Shown here: positions 46,805-57,700 of the stretch, one piece after another
Layout: every line of letters starts with the position of its first letter
Position numbering within the stretch: position 1 is the first letter of the stretch
NCBI GenBank assembly: GCA_034509755.1
Contig: CM067550.1
Span: 5,821,001-5,885,000 of the forward strand
Reading direction: 5' to 3'
DNA length: 64,000 bases
Origin: Anisodus tanguticus
Taxonomy: Eukaryota > Streptophyta > Magnoliopsida > Solanales > Solanaceae
Program-made: the position numbers and the translations under genes
The notes under the pieces: model-generated
Told to the model about the DNA's origin: nothing
The model's input: the letters and a program-made list of their open reading frames with translations, nothing else
Databases searched by the model: none

Positions 46805-49477
46805 TGATGAGATTAGAGTCCGAATTTTTTTATCGTTAGCTCTTGAAGACACTTAACCCTCAACTTATAATCCATTATTCCATTAATTAGTTACTACCAT
46901 ATGACCCTTTGTCATCTTAAACTCTCTCCATTTTTCCCCTAATGAATAAAATTTGAAGATAAATGGTAAAGAATTTCTTTCCATTTTTAAAATTGTGCAT
47001 ATTAATCAGCAAGTTGATGAAAAATCATAGTTTTATTTTGATATTTTTTTGGTTAGATATAATTGTTTACCCCCCCCCCCCATATTTTATGGTATTAATA
47101 TCTTTTTTTATATATATTATATTTCAAAAATATTAAGATTAAGAAAAAGTATTCAAAGGCAATTCTGATAGCAATCACATTTTCCATAATCAAATCAGAA
47201 GCAAATAAATGCACATTAACTAATTAAACTCACTAGTACTATTAACAAGTTCAATTAAAAAATGAAGAGAATAACGTAAATGAATAAAAATGTAAATAAT
47301 ATTAAAATAAAAATAAAAATTAAAGTTTGAAGGAGTGAGAGGGTAGAAAATACTGATACGTGAAAATCAAAATTAGATTACCTTACGAAGTTAAATTTTG
47401 AATCTCGCTAGAGGAGAGACCTTATTTTAAAAAATTTAAGTATCGGTGACCCCTCACCTTTACGCGTGAGTCCGCCTTTGTTGCGTTAACAACGCTTAGC
47501 TTATTTTTCTTGATTTAATATCTTGTCAATTACTAATATTTATCTATTTTTCTAAAATATTTGTTAAGATTTGATTTATATTTTTTAAGATAAATAACTT
47601 TGTATTTACTTTTTTTTTTCAATCTGTAGTATTCAAATTAAAAAATGTAACTCTATTTAATTGATGCATTATCTAGATCAAATATTTAATTTGAAATAAA
47701 TTAAAATTTTCAAACAAAACGATGAGTCTTTTTTATGTTTTCTCTTCTATTTCTTCTTAAAATTCCGAGTTGTTATCTTGTTTCAAAACTTTAAGCTTTG
47801 GTGAGTGATGGACTTACCAACATTTGAAGTGATAGAGGAATAATAATCATAATGTTCTAATTTGGTCATCTGATACTTAACTGGCTGAATTACATATTAA
47901 GACATATTCAAGTATTTTTGTAAATATATCAAATTAGTATTTATTTTGATAAATTATTTATACATATTCAATAAATTTTATAATGCAAATATAATGAAAG
48001 AATTGTTACGCGGTGGTAAATAATCCTTTTTATACAAATTCTCGAATACAGTTTTTAAGCAGAATTTCAATAGGCGAGATGTGATTTTGTCCAGAACTAT
48101 ATATTAAGTTCTGCCGAATTTATAGTTAAAATTCTAGTTCCGCTTTTGCTAAGAGAATATTGGAGTTGTAATGATTTTTTTTTTTTTTTTGGTGAGAGGG
48201 CGGAGGAGTAATTTTTAACGAGGATAAAATTAATAATAAAATTAATCATTTTTGTTTTAATATTAGTGAGTCTTACAAGATAATTATTACCGTCATAATT
48301 AATAAAGGAAATAAAAAAAAAATCGAGCAAATATTGGGATATAATTTTTTAAAGTTTACTTTTTTTATCCATTATGTACGCCAAAAAATTCTAGTAAATG
48401 TCCCTAGAATGTTTATAAATATTTGAGCCTATTCATGTTTTCATATTACCTCCATTGATTATAAGTGCTAGGAGACAATAATATTAATTAAATGAGCTAA
48501 TTATTTTAACAATGATGATTTTTCTTTGACTAAAGCTGGTGAAAGAATCAAGCAAGAAAGAACGTTCTATACATTATGTTATTTGAAAATTTTCTATTTA
48601 TTTTTCCTTGGAATTTTCAAGTTGAAATCTACAAAATATTTTGACTAAAATAAGCATAAGTTAGTGTATTTAATAGTGTGTATTGGAGAGAAATTGTTGG
48701 TCATAAAGTTTGTATGGTCTTTTCATAGGTGGTGCCAAATTAGTGTGGTAGTTTAGCAGTTCAATAAGGTTTAGTTGTCCGTGTAGTAGTGTGGGATGGA
48801 ACTTTAAATTCAATCAATTGTTCAGAGTTTGTTTGAATCATACTATATTGCTAATTTATATAAGGGAGAAAACAAATTCTCAATGTTTCTTGTTTCCTCT
48901 TTAAGAATAATCGTTGTGTCAGTAGTACAAGAACTGATGATCAAAAAGATTTTTAACAAAATCAGTAAGAATTCTTAAAGAAAACTGAATTTTTAGAAGT
49001 AATTCACAAAAATGCCTGTGAACAGGAATTCTAAACCGTGAAGAATGTGTGCATGAGGCAATTATCAGTTTTACTGATGATGTCAGTGAATACACTTATG
49101 TTACTTGTGAGAAATAAAAGTGATGTATTTGGAAATTATAGCGTCTTAACAAACTAATTAAATATTTCTTTCACCCCTTTGGAGAAAACAGGGGGAGACA
49201 TAGTAAAATGAAGACGTTAAAAACATATGCAGCCTCAACAAATTGCTATATAATTCTTGAAATATAGAGGCATCTCAATTGTCCTCACAACTCTGGTACA
49301 AAAAAGCTGCAACATTGTATTGGCAACTATACCAACTTGACTCAAGCCTGAGGAAATTGAAAACAAGGAATCAGTTAGGAGTATTATAAATATAAACCGA
49401 AACATAAGTCAAGGGATTGTTAAATACAATCTGGATTTGTATTTTATAGCAGTTATTCAAGATTCAAGAACTTGACT
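46805..49477. other. AT-rich intergenic DNA, no gene seen
   Basis: No gene was recognised. It contains a run of C (47071-47080) and a T run (48178-48190). Open frames are short and low in complexity. Confidence 0.55.
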
Positions 49478-49575
49478 AACAACAACATACCCAGTGAAAT
49501 CCCACAACGTGAGGTCCGGGGAGGGTAAAGTGTACGCAGACCTTACCTCTACCTTGGTAGGTAGAGCGGTTGTTT

Positions 49576-49590
49576 CCGAGAGACCCTCGG
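49576..49590 (-). other. Hairpin in the RTE 3' UTR
   Basis: ccgag-agacc-ctcgg forms a perfect 5 bp stem with a 5-base loop. It lies about 100 bp from the LINE 3' end. The retroposon-tail units in the Aux/IAA and EFG1 introns begin at or next to the corresponding position. Confidence 0.6.
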
Positions 49591-49861
49591 CTCATGACAA
49601 AGCACAAGCACAAGCACAAGCAAAGTAAGACAAACAAAGCGAATAAGTCATGGTATCGCAATCTGAAAAAGAAGCAATAACTAATGCAAGTAAATAAGAC
49701 AAACAAAGTACACTAGAAAACACATATCAGCATAAATCAAACGACATGGGACTATAAAACAATATTGCGCCTACTAGTATGATATGCTAAGTGGGCCTAC
49801 AATAATAACACTACAACTACAAGTTTGTAAGCATAGGTAGGACTACGTTGGACTACCTACT

Positions 49862-51000
49862 ACCCTTCTACCATAATATGTGTCCTCCATACCCCCGAAC
49901 TAAGGTCATGTCCTCAGTGAGTTGCACATGCGCCATATCCCGTCTAATCACCTCTCCCCAATACTTTTTCGGCCTACCTCTACCACTCCTGAACCAGTCC
50001 ATAGCCAACCTCTCACACCTCCGCACTGGGGCACTTGTGTCTCTCCTCTGCACGTGCCCGAACCATCTCAATCTTGCTTCCCGCATCTTATCTTCCACCG
50101 AGGCCACTCACACTCTGTCCCGGATATCATTATTTCTAATTTTATCCCTCCTTGTATGCCCACACATCTATCTTAACATCCTCATCTCCGCAACTTTCAT
50201 CTTGTGGGTGTGCAAAGCCTTGATCGGCCAACACTCCGCCCCATACAACATAGTCGATCTGACCACCACCCTATAGAACTTGCCTTTAAGTTTTGGTGGC
50301 ACCTTTTTATCGCACAAAACTCCATATGCGAGCCTCCATTTCATCCACCATGCCCCAATACGATGTGTGACATCGTCTCAATCTCTCAATTCCCTTGGAT
50401 AATAGACCTGAGGTACTTGAAGCTTCCTTTTTTGGAATGACCTGAGTACCAAGTCTCACCTCCACGCATGTCTCAAGATCGCTCTCGTTACTGAACTTGC
50501 ACTCCAAGTATTACTCAACCTAAACCTTTAAGACTCTAAGGTCTGTCTGCAAACCTCCAGCTTAGCGTTCACTCCGCTGCAAGTCTCATCAATCAGGACT
50601 ATGTCGTCTGCGAATAACATACGCCATGACACCTCCCCTTGAATTTGTCGCGTCAATCCATCAATCACCAAGGCAAATAAGAATGGGCTAAAGAGCTGAT
50701 CCCTAATGAAGCCTCATCATCACTGAGAAGTGCTCCGAGTCTCCTCATGTTGTCCGTACTCTGGTCTTGGCTCCATCATACATATCCTTGATCGCCCTAG
50801 TGTACGGTACACCTCTAACCTCCAAACATCTCCATATAACCTTCCTAGGAATTTTGTCGTATGCCTTCTCGAGGTCGATGAAAACCATATGTAAGTCTCT
50901 CTTCCTCTCCCTATACTGCTCCACCAACCTCCTAATAAGATGAATGGCTTCTGTAGTCGAGCGCCCCGGCATGAATCCAAACTGGTTCTCGAAAATAGAT
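49862..51000 (-). pseudogene. RTE reverse transcriptase remnant
   Basis: The minus-strand frame 50972-50745 encodes MPGRSTTEAIHLIRRLVE, then HMVFIDLEKAYDKIPR (reverse transcriptase block with the first catalytic Asp) and VIWRCLEVRGVP. Further on, around 50640-50600, the codons for a FADDIVL motif (catalytic Asp-Asp) can be read in another frame. The C-terminal piece (50107-49868) has REARLRWFGHVQRR and AMDWFRSGRGRPKKYW. Several frameshifts and stops separate these blocks. Confidence 0.88.
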
Positions 51001-51718
51001 AAATTTCTATATATCTATCTTGCACTACTAATGTAGAACTATTCTCCAGAAAAGATGCCAAGTAACTGAAAAGAGTACCACAAATAGGTAACCTATTTTA
51101 AACTAGCCTTCATACATATATTGTCATCTGTTATTTCACTGAAAAGATGCGTTCAGACATGAGGAAAAATAAGAAAAGAAGATGCATGCATTAGACAGAT
51201 TCTTCCGTTATACTTCTTTAAAGAGTAAAACCACAGACAGGACTTCCACTAACAGAGAAGAACAGCATGACAGGAAAGAATTCATTCCTCAATAAACTAA
51301 CACTTTCATGTACAAAACGGCAATAACACCAAGGCCTAGGAGCAGCATTATGAGCACCAAAACAGAAAGATGTAGACCTTTATTCAAGGGTACGAGGACA
51401 CAACAGCATGAGGCAAAATATACTTCAACAATTTTTACACTAGGTAGTATTATATGTATGTGTGGATATTCTGGTTCTTTCCATTCCACGCCCAAAAAAC
51501 TGACTCCGTATGCACTCATGTTTGAGAACCCGACATAATTAAACTAGACTACTCCCAATTTTTTACCAACATAAATACTTCAACTTATTGTTTTGACTTT
51601 TTTAGCCTCATGCTTATGTCCCGTCTTTAGTATGTCAAGTGCCAAAAGACCAAAAGTAGGACACAGTTAACTAAGGAGTTGGGCAAGTGTGCTTGAAATT
51701 GAGTATGCATAATGATGA
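51001..51718. other. 3' flank of EFG1
   Basis: This lies between the truncated LINE and the EFG1 stop codon and should include the EFG1 3' UTR. No separate gene is seen. Confidence 0.5.
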
Positions 51719-54700
51719 TCAGGAAGGAAAAGCCGCATTGCATTCAAAAGTAACAACCTGTTGTTTTTTCTTCTTTGGTCTCCTCTTTCTTTTGGGTTTT
51801 CGAGCATCAGAGTTAGAGCTGATACTGCCACTGTTGCCTGTGAGTGAATCTGCAGGCCTGCCTTTTCTGAAGGTAGATCTATTAATGCTATCAGATGTGT
51901 TGCTGGAGGTTGGCATATCACGGAAAGATGATTCTTTACTTGTAAATCCTCCAAACCGTGATCTATTAATGCTATCAGATGTGTTGCTGGAGGTTGGCAT
52001 ATCACGGAAAGCTGATTTTTTACTTGTAGATCCTCCAAACCGTGATTTTTTATTTGCTGACTGACTAAAAGACTTGCTCGAAGGATGAGGTGGCGGCATT
52101 AGAGCACGGGCAGATATTTGCCTCTGCATACACCATTTCAAGTGGTAAGAGACTACGTTGATATTAAATTCCAAAGTCAATTTTCAGCAGCAAAAGTAGA
52201 AAATTCCAATGGAAAGACCTGATTCCTTTCATCGCTGGACATGCTAGAAGCTGCTTTCCCCGATGCACTAGAAGCTTGTTCTCTGCAATAAAGAAGTATT
52301 AGAATTCGCCCTACAATGAGAATTATCTATACTGATCAACAAGAAAAAGGGTTCACAGAAAGACATTCAGCACTGAAGGCATCATGCAAATCGATCATTA
52401 TACTTATAAAAAAAATCATTACGCGAGCATTAGTCGCCTTTTAGAGACCCCAGAGAGGACACCAATTCTTTTTAAGAAGTGGGAGGTGGATACTAACTAG
52501 CCAGGGACTGAGGCGTAGTTGTTGTTTGTTTGTTTTAAGCAAATGAAAAATCTAGAACAAAGTGTTCACAAGTGGACTCAACCTGAATCTTGCGACTTCA
52601 ATTGGTTTCCGTCTCTCGACTCCCTTACATTGAGTTTTAGGTGGAGATTGGTTTTTGTGTCCCTACTTCATTCCATTGAGATACAGAAGAGGATGGATAC
52701 ACCAGCTTCTAGTTGGAAATTAACTAGTACCAACTTCACCGCTAAGCTCATACTATGTTCTAAAATCTAACACCAATACATCAAACAACATCACAAGAAT
52801 ATTGTTGACCCTTGATACAATGTCATAATTCCCCTTGTACACATTATAGACTTCAGTTCATCTCTAAGTCGCGCAAGTATGAAGTCAATAGCAATTACTC
52901 CCTCCATTTCAAGTTGTGTATCTTAGTTTGCAAACTAAACACCGAGTTTAAAAAAGTAAAGAGGACTTTTGAATTTTGTGGTCTTAAACTAAAAATGTGT
53001 ATAATGTACCAAAATGTCATTTGAATCTTATAGTCTTAAATATATGCCGTGTAGGATATTGGATTTAGAGAGCTACTAAATATAGAAAATGAAAGTTAAA
53101 TTATATGCCGCGCAAGCATGAACTCCCTAACTTGAAAGTTAAATTACGTAAACACCCTCCTTTTTAACCTAAATATACTATTTTTTAACTAAAGGAAAAA
53201 AACTAAGGTTACCTAACTTAAATACCCTTTCACAACAGTCACAACCATTTGGATGCCGCATAACCCCTTTATGTGTGTGATTTCAGCTTTTGCAAGGGTA
53301 CTCCACAAAAGAAATTCGTTATACCATTCAAGGAGAAATTCATGCCAATTTTCTAACTTTAGTCTCTGAATTACTTTTGTTCTATGTCTCCAATTAATCT
53401 AATGAAGGTTTCTTTATTTCTACCTTTCTCTTTTTTTAATTAAACAATCAGCACATAATTAAAGAATTTATGGTTACCCGACATTATTTCCTCTTTTTAA
53501 CTTCGGCTGGGAATGATACTATGCAACTTTAAGACGATTTTAAGGGTAATTTTGATTTCTGGGGTTTTTTCTACTATATTTTGTGATTAAGTTTTAAGTT
53601 CTGATTGATTAAGTACCTATGCTTATGATATACACTACATATCCAGATTTTAATGCACTTTATAAGAAAGATAAGAACACATCAACACAAAGAAATTATT
53701 ATTGTATTGTGTAGCTTTTATATGACTTCTAGCAGTGATTTTTCCGTAGTGTATAATATACCCATTCCCCTTTTTGGTAGATTTCCTTTTCAGTTTATCT
53801 GCTTAGAGTAAGGTGCTGCTTGAATATATATAGAAGTGTTAAGATCTTATTTTGTGAAGAAGAGCATAAAACGTAAGGGAAACATATGCAATGTAAGGAA
53901 ACATATACAATCAAGTTGTTACCCTGTAACAATAACATTGATAAACAAAGGAAAATGAGAGTTACAAGTTAAAGAAATCAATTACAAGCCTATAATTTTG
54001 ACATATTAATTATTTCTTGCATGAGTTACGACAGTAATGTGTCAAGATAAGACCATAGGAGGCAGCTAGATATTTGGAGAAAACAGATTCTGTAAAAGTT
54101 TCACAAAAAATAGATATTTGGAGAATAACAGATTCTGTAAAAGTTTCACAAAAAATAGTAAGGTAAATTTAAATTTGTTCGGATAATGAAAGGACCTGTA
54201 TAAATTACTTTGCGAAATAATAAAAGCAATTATTTAGTGTGATAGGGCGTACTTCACTCGATGACAATTACATATTTGTACTTCTTTGGTACTCTTATAG
54301 TAACTAGCTTTTATTATTGGTATCTAACCTTTTATTTGAATTTAGCAAAGAAATTCAGCCGTTGTTATATCTTCTTTATTTATATCTTTATTGTGTATAG
54401 AAGTGCTTTAAGATTCTCCCTGCTTATGACGACCAATTTTTGCTTCTAATGACGGATGTATAAAATTATTAGGTACAAAGATGTGACATGTTAGCATCTC
54501 GCCAACATTACTTACTTAGGTGTGTGTTCTATTCTAACGTTTCAATTGCTTTGTTATGACCCACATTCACTCACAACTTTTTCATATAACTATTATGTTA
54601 ATTATAACTTAATTTAAATATTTTAATCGCAAGTAGTATTTTTAAGTGATTTGTAATTCGTTTTGCTATTCTTATGCAACTGAGAATGAAACTATAGATC

Positions 54701-57700
54701 ATCTATTTTATCGATGTCAATGGTCACAAGATATATGAAATAAACTTCTAAGATGGGAGAGGACATAAAGACAAACTCAGGTATGGCATGAAGAATTGAG
54801 ATGGACAATCACAAATGCTAGAGGCAAATCCATAGCAACTGAAATATACATGATGAACTCTATTATAGAGGAAGCCTGAAACCAAAACTGTGAAGATGTT
54901 TAAAGCAATTGAATTCGTACCCTCATGATATATAGATAGTTTGGTAGGTGAAGTTGTCTGTTTTTCTTCTATTTGATCATAGGCAGAAATTGGGACTTGA
55001 TGTCCAACTTTGTTAGTTTTGTTATGTTTTTCTATTTGAGGTGTACATATCTTTATTGATAATAAAAAATTAAATTACAAAAAAAAAGTATTACTCCCTC
55101 CGTTTCAAAATGTTTGTCTTATATTACTTTTTGGTTCGTTTCAGAATATTTGCCTCTTTTTCTTTTTTGACAACTTTTAAATTCCAACTTTCCATGTGAC
55201 ATGTTTAAGACTACAAGATTAAAAAGCATTTTGGTATATTCCTCGTATCTTTAATTTAATACCCCAAGATTCAACAATCTTCTTTACTTTCTTAAACTTC
55301 ATGTCAAGTCAAAACCAGACAAACATTTTGAAAGGGAGGGAGTAATAATTATGTGACCACAGATAGTCAAACATTCATATTTCAGTTGTTGATAAACACA
55401 TGCTACAAATATATCATAATACTGTCTTCAAAATACTATTCATGATTTATCCCTTCTACTCCCAAAATAAAGGTACAATAATAAAGTCTATCTAACACAT
55501 ACATATTATTATACGTGTTTGTGTCAGTGTGGGTGTGCGTGTAATATGTGCATATGTGCATATATTCATATATATTACAAAAGTCAAAAAAATCAAAATA
55601 AGTATAAAAGATAAATGTAATTAAACATTATCTTCGCAAGTTCAGATGATTCCCAATCACCTGACTTGGATAAACAAGTCACCATGCAAATCGTGTACTA
55701 AATAACTAAGGATACACGAGGTACTAGTAAATAGAAACGGAGGGAGTAGTTTTTGAGGAAAAATACCTTGCACTTTTATCAGTCCACTCGTCATCAGCAT
55801 CATCACTTGAGCTTCCACCTTCAAAGAAATCATCATCGCTTAAATCAAGAAGTCCATCATCTTCGCTCCCTGTTTCTGTTAGGAAAGGCCCAAGTAGAGG
55901 GGTCAGTTCCAGTCGATGCAAACAATGTTGCCAATACCAAATCTGAAATTCACAAGCACACAAATGAGAAGACAACTGAAGTTCCAAAAGTCCATCTACT
56001 AAAGCCGACTGAAGGTCACTATGTTGCAGCTTCTGACACAGTCCATCTCCCGCTCTCAGATCTGCTAAATCTCAAGAGCTTCTTACCTTAACCTAAGGAA
56101 ATAAGGTTTCCACATGTTGCTCCAAAAATTATGCTTACATATTTCTCTGAAGCTAACCAAGATCTTGTTCACAATTCATCTTTCAGAAGCATTGACGAGA
56201 ATATCTAATTTGAATACCTATAACAAACTAACACTACATAACCATCAAACAAAGCGCAGTTTTTTCCATAAAAAAAGAATTTTTTAAGGCTCTTGCTCAT
56301 GTTTCATATAACTGATAGTCTTGCATATACTCCCCCCTTCCCAATTTATGTGATATGGTTTGATTGGGCACGGAGATCTAGAAATAAAGGACTTTTGAAT
56401 CTTGTGGTCTAAAACAAGCCAAAGATATTTGTGTGGTTATAATCATCTCGTTAAGAGTAAAAGATACAGTTTAAAGTTAAATTGTTGCCAAATAAGGAAA
56501 TGTGTCTTTCTTTTTGGGACTGTCTAAAAAGGAAAGTGTCATATAAATTGGGACGGAGGGAGTATTAAAATGATTAAAATGAGAAAATGGAAAGATTCAT
56601 TGAGTTCTTTTTATCTGAAAAAAAAAGATCCATTTAGTTTTGACGAGGATACGAGGATCGATCACTTAGAAGCTAAGATAAGATAGAATCAGCTTACACA
56701 GATATTCTGTTATGTACTGTTTTTTAGTTACAGATTTTGAACGTACCAGGTGTTGCAATAAGCATTTTTAAAACAAAGGGAACTCTATGCGGAGCTAGTC
56801 AAAACTAATTGAACTACAGATTGAACAACAGCGTAGTACCTTCCAAATCTTTCCCACTTGCAGCAGCAGCAACTATATTGGCTTTGATTTGCTCCCGTAA
56901 TTTACATCTTTTGTCAACAATATCCTGCTCGTCACCTCCCGAAAACAAGGGTACATATTTCTCACTCTTGGGAAAGAACTGCGATTGAAATAGTTCATTA
57001 TCATAGTGAGAAGACAAAAAATGAAAAATATGTTTGAACTTACACTAGCAAAGACGTCATAAGTTCTATTGTACTATATGAGAAACCATTTATAAAAGGT
57101 AGATTTCTGAGTTGGCCATTACAGCAGGTGATCTTTGCATTAGCAAATTCTTAAAGGAACCGTAAATAACCCCAAAACTAGGCTAACTATTGCATATCAA
57201 TATGAAAGTGCAATTTTCAGATGATAAGAGGACCTAATGCTGGCACTAACAAAAACAAAAAGGCATCAACGACGATATTCAGAAGAAAACACTTTGACTC
57301 AATACTTCTCATTAAATTCTTTCTTCGGATAGAAAATGGACTAAAGTCTAAATATTGGACCAGAAAAAGTAGAAAACTGCTTCAGTGAAAAGATCATTAC
57401 TATGACAAACAGAGTCAAACTCAACCGGAGATGGAAACCAAAGAACATGAGAAACAGGTAAACTAATCAGAAGCTCACCCGAACATATTCAAGGTCCTCT
57501 TTCAATTTAGCAAGTTGTTCAGCAATTTCTGTTTCTTGGGCCTTACCAGATGAAGTGCGCTGCTGTTTCTCCAAACGTCTTATTCTTCTCTCAATTTTTC
57601 TTCTATCTGCCCATAAATTGAAGCTCAGTGAATCAATTCTGACACTAGAACGTAACATGTGGAAGCATATAAAATGTATAAAACAGAGAAGTTACTAACC

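Larger units (their letters stand above)
49478..51000 (-). mobile_element. RTE-type LINE, truncated at its 5' end
   Basis: On the minus strand the element begins inside reverse transcriptase (ENQFGFMPGRSTTEAI, about 51000-50930), continues through the thumb region and a C-terminal ORF end, then a 3' UTR of about 380 bp ending in gggtatgttgttgtta at 49478. The (TTG)n end is typical of plant RTE elements. It lies about 720 bp beyond the stop codon of EFG1, in the same orientation. No clear target-site duplication was identified. Confidence 0.88.

Noticed and set aside
48097..48330. 77-codon minus-strand open frame
   Set aside because: It is composed of AT-rich low-complexity sequence with no recognisable motif or splice context.
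49478..49600. Separate SINE next to the LINE
   Set aside because: The sequence is continuous with the RTE 3' UTR on the same strand; no second target duplication separates it.
55753..56091. 112-codon plus-strand open frame
   Set aside because: It is antisense to EFG1 exon 5 and intron 4; splice phases and family similarity support the minus strand.
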